This document shows, piece by piece, positions 11,801 through 23,256 of a stretch of 64,000 nucleotides of DNA (within the stretch, counting starts at the first letter, position 1; each line of letters opens with the position of its first letter). Both the position numbers and the translations under genes were made by a program. Source of the DNA: Actinostola sp. cb2023 (lineage: Eukaryota; Cnidaria; Anthozoa; Actiniaria; Actinostolidae); NCBI GenBank assembly GCA_033675265.1, contig JAUJYZ010000625.1:1-64000 (forward strand), given 5' to 3'. The notes beneath the pieces were generated by a model that ran no database searches, was not told where the DNA came from, and saw nothing but the letters and a program-made list of their open reading frames with translations.

Positions 11801-12995
11801 CTTCCAAAATAAGTCTTCATTTGCATATTGATATTACCATCTGCGTGACGCGCGATGATGGTATGAAACTAGGAACTCGTAAAGCTGTCCACTATTGTAT
11901 TATACTAGCCATTGATTCTGTTTCGTAACATTACAACAGTAAGGACTGCATAATGAAAAATAAACGGAGATAAAGTCAAAGACTGCAACATAAAGACTAC
12001 TTGTCCTGTGGTCAGCGGTATTACATTCCAAAAAACACTATAAAAAAATCTGCCATTCGATGTTGTTAACAGAACCTTTAACAAATCTAATATATTGTCT
12101 TAGGTAATAATTGGTGTAATAGTGGTGAGTTTACTTGCATATAGATTTATCAGGCGAAAATCGGTGAAGTTTGAATAAATGGCGAAAATTAACAAATTTG
12201 AGAAATTACTGTTTTGAATCCAACTGGTCAAATTTCACTTTTATATGTTTATCTTTAACCGAAAATGAATGTTTAGGCAAACGCTTTATTAGAATTACCT
12301 TGTAAAATATAATTTGCAAGCGACTTTCACTAAACTAACGTTTGTATGTCAAAAGGCATTTTGTCTCTAAAGAGCGAATTTATGCAAATTAACAGTAATT
12401 GAGACGGCCATAACTTCTCCAGTGTTAGAGATCCAGTAAATATTTTTTCATGACTTAACAGAACTATCTTAGTGCTTTTCAGAAACATCCTACACATTCT
12501 CAGATCAAGTCAGAATTTTTAGAAATTATCAATTTTCGCTACATGCTTTTCTTACTTTCTAGACTACCTATCACAGTACGCCTCTTTCAACTGTTACCAT
12601 CAAAGTATTTTTTCATAAACTGATCTTGTTTTACCATTTCTATAAAGACCTTTGAACAGTTTATTGCTGGTGTGAACTTGAGTTTCCTCAGATCAATATT
12701 CGCTATATGACAGACTGCTAAAAATGACTTAATTTTGATTTTCAGGGGTTTGGGTACAGAGGACTTCCAACCCTATATCTCGACACATTTTGAGAGCAGA
12801 GACAAATAATATATATTTTCTTAAGTTGTATATCAACCTTGTTTTGTGTGGAAAATGTAAAGGAAATCCGAGCTTTGGCTAAAATTGAGTGGTCGATCCT
12901 TAGGCGGACAGCCTCTTAATTAGTGATGTTACTGTATTTAAACAATGCCTAATATGTACTTAATATATCTTCTTAATACAGTCTTAATTTGTACT

Positions 12996-13172
12996 TGCAT
13001 ATGCATATGCATGAATATGCAACCTCAACTGGGCTTTCGAAGTATGTACTGCAGACGGACGATTCGGAGATCTTTATCTATCCTCACCGACACATAGTCT
13101 CCTTAGTCACGCAACTGTCATTGTCTTTGTCATAAATGTCCGAGTGTACGCTCATTGAGCGTCTTGTTATTC
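12996..13172 (-). repeat. Dispersed repeat R, interrupted (part 2)
   Basis: Continues the repeat that stops at 7976: GCATGAATATGCAACCTCAA through CACCGACACATAGTCTCC to GCTCATTGAGCGTCTTGTT. It is reverse complementary to 60186-60345. Confidence 0.75.
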
Positions 13173-13784
13173 AAAAATTGTGGGCGAAGCAATGCCCTTT
13201 TATAGTGCGTCCTCGTGTTTAAGGATCATCAACTTTAGATTCAAGGTTATCATCTTGTTCTTGGTGACAGTCGATCCGGTCATTGCTTGAGATCGTTAAC
13301 GGTGAAGTAAATCCTAGATTTTCAGCAGAAGGCTTTGAGATCATCAAGCGATCCATCCCACACAAATAAATTCCTCTTCAAGTCAAATCGAAGGTATTTG
13401 TTGGGGTTCATAGGACTAGAATCGATTTCAGTTTGATTTAGATATATATTAGAAATACACTTTCACACGACAGAATTGCAAGGCCAAATAATATTCTCTA
13501 GGATATTTGCGTATTTAACTTGAAACAACTCGACTGGCTCGAGTTTGACTTCTGTAGCTTTCTGTCGATGAGATGGCATGATGTCGCTTGTAAGAGATGA
13601 TGAACTTAAAGTACTTATACTTGTATTTTTACATCGCTGGTCGTAAGCTTAAATATACAACATAGTTGTAAAGCCTTCGGTGATTTCGAACATTGAATTA
13701 TGGCTCTTTGGTATAATCACTCGGCAATCTCATTCGGCAACATGTTTCAGATCAGTCTTGGTTTTCTTGCTTCTCAGCTTCAGA
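13173..13784. other. No recognisable feature
   Basis: Sequence between repeat R and the second duplication copy. No coding, RNA or repeat structure that I can support. Its equivalent for copy A would lie left of the window. Confidence 0.4.
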
Positions 13785-15085
13785 GTTCGTTTGTATTTAG
13801 TCAATAGTCACTGTTTTGTCATTTTGTTCGTACTTTGTGTTCCGCACAGTTTTTCACATTTGCATTTGATATCTCATATAAAGTCTCGTATGATTCTGAT
13901 GAGATTTTTTCAGATCGGTTTCAGAGATGATTATGAGTCCGCGGAACGACCGTACCAGGTCTACAGCGTGTGCGTTTGTATGTGAGATGAGCGTATTAGA
14001 CACACTTCGTTCCGCGAGTAGCCAGCGCTAGCGACATAATATACCCCTGGGGTTTCCGAGCATGAACATAACCTTTCTCCAACAACCTATGTGAAGAAAG
14101 AGGCCGACTGTGCGATTTCTCGTGTTGATAAACTACATGATCAGAGCCTTCGGTAATTATGTCAGCGGGCGACACAGGGCACATGCGCATAAGAAGACAT
14201 TCTCTTTGTCCCCAATCCCCGCGCCCCCGAACAAGGACTAAAGATGCCGACGAAGAACGCGCTACATTTTATAACTCGGGCCTTCCTCTGGAAGAAAGCC
14301 CGAGTAATTAGTCGGGCTTCCTGTGGAAGACCCGACTCTAAAAATGCAGAGCGGTCGTCGTATTCTTCTTTGGCTTCAAATCGCAAACTGGGTTCTACAG
14401 CCCATACGCCCTGTGCCGGCCGCTCAGATAATTACCGAAGGCTCTGATCAACACGAGACAAACAAATATTGCTCAAAACAACTTAAATATCGCTCAAATG
14501 ACTTCACATGTTGAGCTAAATGATGAAATAATGGGGATCAAAGCAAAATGCGAGAAGTTAGAAGATAAATATACTATCAATATCGCACATGAGTATCGCA
14601 CAACTGACACAAGATTGAAATCTAAACGAAGTCACAATGTCTTCTATACTTTGTACCGCTGTAATTGTGTGTTGTGGTAAGCTTATAACACTGATAGATC
14701 TTTATTTTGCTGAGTTTTGAAATTGTTGTAAGTAAATCACTGATTTGAATGCCCAGAATCGGCAGGAAATATTGTGCATGATTGTTCGAGTCACCATATT
14801 GGATCACGCTGCGATGTCTAGTTCATAGAGATATGGATTTATCAATCCAGTACTAGTACTGCAAAGGGTTTAGAGATCTTTAGAACTTTTAAAAGAGTGA
14901 CTTCCTGTAAGAATCGACCAAATCGTGGCACAAGTCGAAAAATCAATTTTGCTCATATTTGGTGTATCGATAGGTTATAGTAAGAAGCTAAACGGTGCGA
15001 AGTTAGTTTTGAAAAACAAAAATCGTTTCGAAGAAAACAAGGATTTTCATTATAGCCCTATTTACCGCTAAATCAGCTTCTAATT
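13785..15085. repeat. Non-coding left flank of copy B
   Basis: Counterpart of 1-1370, with the same ACTCGGGCC..GCCCGAGTAATTA inverted motif near 14275-14315. Compared with copy A it differs by many single-base gains and losses, in contrast to the near identity further right. Confidence 0.7.
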
Positions 15086-15871
15086 ATGCATATTTCTATC
15101 CTAAATATTACCGACTCGCTTTACAAAACCGTTACACAAATTAATTTTGAAGCATTTTCTCTGTAATATTTAGACATTTCTCTTCCTTCTTGATGAAAAA
15201 AGAATTCAAATTGAATGATAACGAAGGCGAGGGAAAATTCTAAACAAAGGCTATACTTTTCGCATTTGCGAAAATCAATTTGTATGGTAAAAACACGGTA
15301 AAGGTTCGGCATGTACGACTTCTCGAAATAACGTAAACTTTCACCCGAAGCCTTATTAGACATTTGCCTTTCGAAACATAAAGATAAATCTCTGGGCAAA
15401 TTACTTTCACGCACCCTACGAGGCCCGTTTTTATCCCATAATTACTCTAATATTTTCGCTCGGTAACGCAAGTATCAACTCGTGACATAAATTTGTCAAT
15501 AATATATCGGAAAATTTGAACAGATCTCAGCTGAATTATGGGAAACTGTTCATTTGCTATATTTACTTTTAGTTCTATCGGAAGGACGGATATTTCGAAA
15601 ATAATCCAAAACATATATGTTATTTCTGAACAGCTTTTGTGTAGCGTGACATGCCCAACAGCGGATGGAAACTTTTCTCTTCACTAGAATTTGGAAAGAT
15701 GCATGTATGTATCTTAAAAAGATGATAAAATGGCTGATTGTTCCTTTTTCATATGATTTTCCACATTGTGAAATGAGATTAGACGTCTTGAGAACAAATT
15801 TGCATATACATTGTGCGTAACAAGCCGCTGAGTGGGAACAACTAACGTATACTTAGTGTGTTATTGTAAAG
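15086..15871. other. Duplicated non-coding stretch upstream of pseudogene copy B
   Basis: Counterpart of 2425-3210. It includes the unoccupied insertion site near 15085. No gene recognised. Confidence 0.5.
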
Positions 15872-18800
15872 ATGGAAGTGTGTTGCTCCTTTAGAACCCT
15901 TGTTGGTGGTCCTTGTACATTCGACAGAAGAAATATAAATTATTTAGTAGATATAACACCTTTAACTTCCTGCGTAAAGGATATCTCTGGACATAAATCG
16001 CTGTTTGGCTTTCAAGATGTGGAAAATGAAAATGAAATAGAGCTAATTCTAGCACGTGCTGGAATATTTGAAATATGTCCTTCCACCATTGCGTCTCTAA
16101 CCATCTGTCCATCTCATCGCTCAAACCTTGGCATTGGTTGGACCAGAAGCAAGAAGAAATGTTGTGTACCTACTGAGTTATCGCGTCATCATAAGGGAAA
16201 GTGTCCGAAAGTTGATAGAGGAATTTCAATATTATTCTCTCAAACAATAATGGATCAGACAGGCGTTTTTGTCCCGGTAGACTCAGGTAAACAACAAATG
16301 TATTCACTACCTTTTGAAATTACTCTAGAACAAAGAAGGAAAAAAAATAATAATGAAATTAAACTTATTGTTCTGCAGGTGTATGTAGATCTTGTAGAGA
16401 AGTATTGAAGTCCCACAGTAGCACAGATAGAGAGGCTACCTGTACACCAGAAAGAATGTTACTCGTGGACGACATGAGTGATTTAAATTAGTGAGTTTTA
16501 TTACTAATAATAATTTGTGTAGTTTTCGTATCAGTACAGTCAAACCTTACTTTTCGCACATGTTGAATTTGACCACACCCAAGGTCCATTTGTGTTTCCT
16601 TTCATTGGGCGCCAACGATTATTTTTAAAGCGATCATGAAACTATTCACCAAGGCCGGCCGCTTAATAGAGGTTTGACTAATTCCTCCCCATATGTTTTC
16701 CTGTAACTGCAACATGAATTTATTCAGTCGTTGTTGTGGTTTACCTTTTTTGTGAAGAGGGGGAACAGACAGTCTAATATAGTCCACAATTTCTTAATGT
16801 ATTAAGGATGACGATGATGATATATGTTTGACAACGAGTACTCCAGCCACCAAACCACTTCTGATGCAAACAGCTGATATACATGTACCTATGGATATGA
16901 CAAGCTCATTTTTACCTTCAGACACTCAGGATGACTCCGCCTCACGAACGTTGAGAGATGTAAGTTCAAAATGTCAGCTAAATAAGTTCTTGGTATCAAG
17001 AGATATAAGCCCCGTCAGATCATGTCTTGCAACCCCTTGGAATGAAGCTGGAGATCGATCTAAACGATATTACATAAAGAAAGCTAGCCAGGCAGTTGCA
17101 GAATCGTTGAAGGTTATTGCCCCAAATGACCCTGATTTGCAGTGGCAGTCCCTTGTAGGATCACAAACAATCAATAAGCAATTTTATTAAATGACCGAGT
17201 ATCTCGAAGCCTGGTATCTAGCAAATCAAGCAATTTGATTGGTTAGATTCTTTCTCGGACCGGTCTAGATTCTCCCGTAATAACCGGTCCGCACATGCAT
17301 CTTAAAATCTGTAAACATTGTTTCTATCATATGGTTTTGAGTGCAATTTGGAAGAAATGTAAACTCCTGGGTTTTTAAAGAGCTCAAATTTCACTCCTAA
17401 CAATACTATGAAAAACATTAAGCAAAACATTAGGAGTATTTCACTGAAAAATACCAAAATTCTGAAGAAAACAAACCCAGCGCGCGCTCGATGGCGACTA
17501 CAATTTTATTCAAAAACACAACAGAATCCTCAACTTTCTTGCCATTTTCTTCACCATTCTTGTTCATTTTTATCAAAAATCCATAGTTCCTCGGTGTATC
17601 GCAATGTTTTCAACACCAAAGTCGAGGAAATGTTCGATTTTAAGATTGTTTTAGTTATTCATCATCGAGCTAGAAATACCTCGCTTCACACACTTTCTTG
17701 TCAAACCGGTTTTCAAACAAGTTATGTAGTAAAAATACTGGGAAGCCATTCTAGTGTAAGGCTTGTAAGATGCAAATAAAATGAGTTAATTTTTAGTTTA
17801 CTAAAATGGTCATATAATAAAACTCTTATTAACCGAGCTTGGTCGGTCTGTACAGGAAAATCTTGACCTCGGTCGTGGTACAGACCTCGCTGCGCTCGGT
17901 CTGTACTTTCACGACCTCGGTCAAGATTTTCCTGTACAGACCTCCCGCTCGGTTAATAAGACCTAAATCTGTGTCGTCATCTCATGACGCATATATTCAT
18001 AAAGATGACGCTCTACTTGAAAGCCTAGCTGAATGCTACAATGAAGCTGACCAGTGGGAAACTCGCCGTCAGAAATTATCAATTATGGTCGAGAAAATCG
18101 ATTACAGCACCCTAAAAAGGCTCATCCCGGATCTTACTCGATATCGCTATAAAATCGCAAAGCGACATTCATTGCTGCATGGCAAAGGCGTTCCTGTGCC
18201 ATCATCGAGTCATACAAGAATGCGTGTTCCTCAAGAGAAAGTAGAACACTTCATTTGCTTCATAACAAGCCAACACGTTATCAGTGATTTACCGTTTGGC
18301 GAGAAAAAGCTAACCCTCTCTTCAAAAGAGATAATTACAGTGCCAAATGTTATCCGAATGATTGTCCCAGAACGCATCGTAAAGCAGTACTTGCAGTTCT
18401 GTAATGAAACACATTTCAGCCCACTCAGTCGGAGTTCGCTTTTACGAATCTTACAAGTTTGCTCTGCATCTGTTAGAACATCACTTCAGGGCCTTGATTA
18501 CATCACAGAGTCTGGATCAAAAGCAGTAGGCTTTGATGATCTTGAAGATGTCGTTGATAAGCTAGGAGATCTGCGTCAGGATATGTCATGGGCCAAACAG
18601 ACGAAACATCAACTAAAATTAGCCAAGCGCTATCTGAGATTTTAAGGTGAGAATAAATAGCAATCTCAGAGTGATTGAAAATCCCGCAGCGGCCCACATG
18701 CACACCTGACAAGAATGAGACTGGGGATGTAACATTTCATGGGGGATTTACTGACAACGTTTATTGAAGCATATACAGCTGTATACGACATTTTAATATC

Positions 18801-21011
18801 AGAGCATGTCAGAATTAGTCGTCATGTAGCTAATATTGATGCCAACTCCGTTTGAAACCTTTTGTCTTGATATCGTAATATATATATACGTAATGCATCA
18901 TTTTAAATTTTTTATTTCTATTTTTTCACCCGTGCGTTCGTAGTTATTTATTTTTTTGCTTATTTTTTTGCTTCCAGAATTAAAAAGGCACAATCATCGA
19001 TATAGGTCCTTATATATATTTGATGTATTATTTTTAGGTTCATATTTCCTGTTCGTCAACCGTTCCTGATCATTGCCGAACACATGCATTGAGCGACCCG
19101 AAAGACACAGACTTCCATGGGGTTTGTGACCACGCCCTTGATGGCCTCTGTGATCGCTGTGATCATTTAGCCTTAACACTGAATAAGACTGACAAAGCCC
19201 TTGACAGTGTAACAGGGACACCTGAAGAGACCGACGAACTTTTGTTCAACATCAAACATGCCAAGCAAAACATCGATGCATGGAAGGCTCACCTCCTTCG
19301 CTCGCTCAACCAGGACGATGCCAAGCTGGATATACTTGAAGATCTAGACAAGAACTCCGTTTTGCTAGTACAAGACTGGGCTATGAAGTATTTACCCAGA
19401 AAGTATCGTGAAAGCCAGAGGGACTGGTTTGCTAAACGAGGACTACCCTGGCAGACGAGGCCAAGCCGATGAGATAGAAATGGCGGCGTTTGTTCATGTG
19501 TTTCAAACATGCACTCATGACAGCATAACAGTTTTGTGCATCATGAAAGATGTGTTGAGGCAACTAAAAGACATCATGCCAGACCTTAAATCTGTGTTTT
19601 ATAGACAAGATAATGCAGATTGTTATCATTCGGCGTTAACAATTACTACTGCCAGAAATATTGCAGAAGCTGCTGGAATCAAAATTATGCGAATGGATTT
19701 TTCAGAACCCCAAGGTGGGAAAGGGGCGTGTGACAGAAAAGCGGCAGCCATAAAATCACACATGCGCTTGTATCTCAACTCTGGTAAAGATATCGAGACC
19801 GCGGCTCAAATGAAAGAGGCAATAGAATCGTCAGAGGGACTTCCAAGTGTCAGTGTAACACTTTGTGGCACACCAAAAACAACACACCATCCACCAAAGG
19901 TACCCTCAAATGGGAAGGTGTTAGCTTGGTTTCCAATATTGAATACTGTGAGGAGGGACTTCGCATATGCATGGAGGGCTTATAATGTCGGTCCAGGTAA
20001 GAAGAGTTCGCTAATTCTAGCCAACTACCAAGCATCACCATCATTGAGAACAGCAGTTCACAGGTCCAGTTTGCATTGCCAAAATCTAGAAAGTCCTCCA
20101 AAAAAGTGTCACCTGATCATCAAAACAGTATCGATGAGAGTGATGAGGTCCAAAGCGATGACTCAGAGGATGATGATCATGAGGTTGTAGCTGGTTATCC
20201 AATAAATTCCAAAAAACGCGACAAGCAAGCTATTTTGTTGTCCAGAGGATGGATGTGTGAAGTCTTATCAGAGATATTCAAGTTTACAACATCATCTTGA
20301 ATGCGGACGACATCGAAGGGAATTGGAGAGAGAAACACTCTTAGACAAAGCAATGTGTAGCTATGCCAATAGGCTTGAAGTGGGAGGCACAAGAATGCAA
20401 ACAGCGACGAATAGTTCGTATCAGCAAGGGTCGGATGTGCATCCCAGCTCTAATAAACTTCCTGCCCCAATGGGATGGTCACTAAAAACATCAAGCACTA
20501 AAAGAGTCAAGTTCACAACAACGCAGAGAGATTATCTCCGCAAGAAATTCCTTATCGGTAAAAAGACAGGACGTAAGCTAGACCCATCCATAGTTGCTAA
20601 GGACATGCGCAGTACTAAAGATGTGTTAGGTGATCGACTGTTTGCAGTCGATGAGTTTTTGACAAGTCAACAAATAGTTAGCTATTTTTCAAGATTGGCG
20701 TCAAGCGGCACGTTTGGAAACATTGAAGAGGAAGAAAAAGAAGAATCAGAGGAAGTGGGGAACATGAAGTCACTTGTGGCGAAGGCGAAATAGATCTCAG
20801 TCACCCAATCATTTACGACACACACAATATTTGTGAACTTGTGGCCACTGATAAACTAAGCGTCACATTCAGTGTCATTGCTTTGCGAGAGATCTGTCTT
20901 TACTTTGACATAGATGTAACTGATGTTACAGCGAAGCGCAAGAAGCCCTACACAGAGAAGCTTCATCGTCTAGTGTGGTCATGCACCTGTCATCTCACCA
21001 AAGCCTGCTGA
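15872..21011 (+). pseudogene. DDE-like transposase-family gene, copy B, decayed
   Basis: The fuller of the two copies. The first exon opens at ATG 15872 and ends before GTAAAC at about 16287. The next exon starts after TTCTGCAG at about 16379 with CRSCREVLKS and ends at donor GTGAGT near 16492. Later exons include the segment ending LAKRYL (18645), one after TTTTTAG at about 19037 (VHISCSS, then ALSDPKD), and a long last exon with the RQDNADCYH and DFSEPQGGKGA motifs and a lysine-rich C terminus ending at TGA 21009-21011. Private lesions: the insertion at 17185-17964, a 5-bp loss near 18636, a 4-bp gain near 19968, one extra A near 20212. Lesions shared with copy A lie near 19452, 20000 and 20762, so decay began before duplication. 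I know the family as uncharacterised transposase-like proteins of cnidarians and other animals; the exact superfamily is unassigned. Confidence 0.75.
17185..17964. mobile_element. Insertion splitting a coding exon of pseudogene copy B
   Basis: Reading resumes cleanly from NKQF (17184) to KSVSSSHD (17965) if this block is removed. It begins TATTAAATGACCGAG and ends CTCGGTTAATAAG, so the ends are inverted. Its last 140 bp (17824-17963) fold into a long hairpin around CTCGCTGCGCTCGG. The 123-codon frame inside it (17408-17779) is not a credible gene. Copy A is deleted over this region, so the insertion cannot be dated relative to the duplication. Confidence 0.7.
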
Positions 21012-21080
21012 CTGAAGGTTAGAAGATTTTAAAGGGAGCGATAAATTAACAGACGTAAGCAAGAAGTGTGAAAAAGCTAA

Positions 21081-21192
21081 CTGTGTAACCACGTCGACCT
21101 GTGGAATCAAACTCGCCCTCAGGCTTCGCGCGGTCCGGAGCGTTATCGGCCCAGACGCCACGAGTTTGATTCCACAGGACGTGGTTACACAG
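21081..21192. repeat. Hairpin at the duplication boundary
   Basis: CTGTGTAACCACGTC..CTGTGGAATCAAACTCG on the left is mirrored by CGAGTTTGATTCCACAGGAC and GTGGTTACACAG on the right. Copy A keeps only the left arm (about 7405-7443). The hairpin therefore sits exactly where the two copies stop matching. Confidence 0.75.
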
Positions 21193-21870
21193 CGAATACA
21201 AACTGATCGATCGTACGAGCGATTTGTATACAGACTTTGAGAGCTTCTAAATGGCCACAAATATCAAGCACGAGGGCGAGTTTGATTACTGATCGATCGT
21301 ACGAGCTTCTAAAATGACCACAAATATCAAGTTAGAACTCCCTGTGACGCAGCCGGTGAAGAGAACAGTTGTAAGGTTTTCAGCCGACCGATAACCGCCG
21401 TCGAGGTAAACCTATATTTACACTTCATCCAAACATTGTTTAATCACTCTGCGATGTCTAGTTTATGTATACGGTATTTGTATTTGTATGGATATATTTA
21501 TGGTAACAAATAAACTATGTCATTGTCATTCATGATTCGCTGAGTTTGTGAAATCGCAGTACTGAAATTGCAAGGAAAGCATGTTCTATCGAGCTCGAGT
21601 CACGCAACGACGAGTAACCAAACACTGTTTTAATCGCACTATAAGATATCTATATTTAGTTCAAATAGGCTACATTTCATTTAGAAGCCCGACTTCACGC
21701 TAGAAGAGCGTCTAGTTATCACTAAACGACCTCCATGTGTTTATAAACGGACCTTCTGTTGCGGTCAGAATACCCCCTAGGACTCTTGCTTTTAATAGCC
21801 GGCTTGCTTATGACGTCAATCAATATAAAAGGTCGTAAAAGGTCGTAATGCAATTTTTAAAACTCCTGTG
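21193..21870. other. No gene; short repeated words only
   Basis: GATCGATCGTACGAGC occurs twice (about 21207 and 21291) near ATGGCCACAAATATCAAG and ATGACCACAAATATCAAG, a small local duplication. Nothing else is supported. Confidence 0.4.
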
Positions 21871-22552
21871 TTGTTTGATGGTGTTGACATGATTCTGTCA
21901 ACATGATATACTCAAATTAACCCTAGAAGTTTTTAGTGAATATTATATCGTAATGCTCTTGCTTCACTTCACGTTCTCTTGATTAGCCTGGGTTGTTTGA
22001 TGGTGTTGACATGATTCTGTCAACATGATGTACTCAAATTAACCCTAGAAGTTTTTAGTGAATATTATATCGTAATGCTCTTGCTTCACTTCACGTTCTC
22101 TTGATTAGCCTGGGTTGTTTGATGGTGTTGACATGATTCTGTCAACATGATGTACTCAAATTACCCCTAGAAGTTTTTAGTGAATATTATATCATAATGC
22201 TCTTGCTTCACTTCACGTTCTCTTGATTAGCCTGGGTTGTTTGATGGTGTTGACATGATTCTGTCAACATGATGTACTCAAATTACCCCTATAAGTTTTT
22301 AGTGAATATTATATCATAATGCTCTTGCTTCACTTCACGTTCTCTTGATTAGCCTGGGTTGTTTGATGGTGTTGACATGATTCTGTCAACATGATGTACT
22401 CAAATTACCCCTAGACGTTTTTAGTGAATATTATATCGTAATGCTCTTGCTTCACTTCACGTTCTCTTGATTAGCCTGGGTTGTTTGATGGTGTTGACAT
22501 GATTCTGTCAACATGATGTACTCAAATTACCCCTAGAAGTTTTTAGTGAATA
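21871..22552. repeat. 122-bp tandem repeat, about 5.6 units, each with a hairpin
   Basis: TTGTTTGATGGTGTTGACAT recurs at 21871, 21993, 22115, 22237, 22359 and 22481, an exact 122-bp period. Every unit contains TGTTGACA, a 6-base spacer, then TGTCAACA, a perfect 8-bp inverted repeat. Units differ by a few substitutions (AACCC/ACCCC, ATCGTA/ATCATA). Between-unit similarity is very high, so the array is young or homogenised. Confidence 0.95.
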
Positions 22553-23110
22553 TTCACGGCTGTTTCAAATGAGCGAATCGGGTATGTATCGATTTGCCAT
22601 GCGCGAGAGTCTCCCACCGAGAATAGGACTGTTAATATTTTACTATCTCTAAATAAGGAGTAGTTCACTAAAAATCCAATGCGTTAGTTGGGCGCAATTA
22701 CATCTAACGACATGACAAATGTAAATGTGTTCAAATGGTCTTTTGAGATACATGAATGACCTATCTGTGGGCTAACATCGAGAAATTGCTATAAATATCC
22801 AATGGAATTGAGTTATGATGTTTTATTTTGCCGGTAAGCATGATTCGTGTGTAATTATTGCCATACTAAGTACTCTCAAGCGTATTTCTTTCCAATGCAA
22901 TAACTGTTAAGCAATACCTCTATGTTACCCCACAGAAGAATTATACAGAATAGATTTTGAAAACAAAAACATACTATTGCTACGGTCAGTTTCTCGTAAT
23001 CTATGCGCCACGAAATAGAGAATGATGTTTTGATGGCCGACTCGAAATCGCGAAGGAATACTCTGTTGATACTTTATTACCCTGGTTCCAGAGGCTTTGT
23101 CAAACTCTAT
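22553..23110. other. No recognisable feature
   Basis: AT-rich sequence without credible coding or repeat structure. Confidence 0.4.
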
Positions 23111-23256
23111 AATACGATGTTTGTATCCCGCGAGAAAGAAAACAAAGCCTCTGGTCGCAGCCGTCGTAACGGCTGCGACCAGAGGCTTTGATTTCCTTTC
23201 TCGCTGCTTCGCAGCTCGTGGGAGGCCGCTTCGCGGCGTACAAACATCGTATTGTA
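23111..23256. mobile_element. Small fold-back element (hairpin)
   Basis: ATACGATGTTTGTA on the left pairs with TACAAACATCGTAT on the right. The inner arms are AGCCTCTGGTCGCAGCCG and CGGCTGCGACCAGAGGCT, with a GTCGTAA turn. A further hairpin (CTGCTTCGCAGCTCG..GCCGCTTCGCGGC) lies on the right side. A MITE-like palindrome without coding capacity. Confidence 0.8.

Larger units (their letters stand above)
8255..12915. mobile_element. 4.66-kb fold-back transposon with 1.1-kb inverted arms and TTAA target duplication
   Basis: The left end reads TTAA then GAGGCTGTCCGCCTAAGG, and the right end reads CCTTAGGCGGACAGCCTC then TTAA. The arms run about 8255-9384 and 11790-12915 and are nearly identical in inverted orientation. 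TTAA duplication is typical of piggyBac and of Kolobok-TTAA elements. The ends do not start with the CCC common in piggyBac, so I leave the superfamily open. No transposase lies inside, so it is non-autonomous. Its core has collected further elements: a 689-bp one at 9399, a copy of repeat R at 10118 and another fragment at 11565. Confidence 0.85.
13785..21123 (+). repeat. Segmental duplication, copy B
   Basis: Second copy of the sequence at 1-7443, same strand. It lacks the 1.05-kb insert of copy A: the unoccupied site lies near 15085, after AATTATGC. It holds an extra insertion at about 17185-17964 that splits a coding exon. The right junction near 21123 leads into a different sequence from that following copy A. 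Confidence 0.9.

Noticed and set aside
8255..12915. LTR retrotransposon (long repeats at both ends)
   Set aside because: The 1.1-kb repeats are inverted, not direct, and no reverse transcriptase or primer-binding site is present.
17408..17779. 123-codon frame in the copy-B insertion
   Set aside because: Lies wholly inside a non-autonomous insertion and lacks any domain.
21871..22552. CRISPR array
   Set aside because: The 122-bp units are contiguous with no unique spacers, and the genome is eukaryotic.
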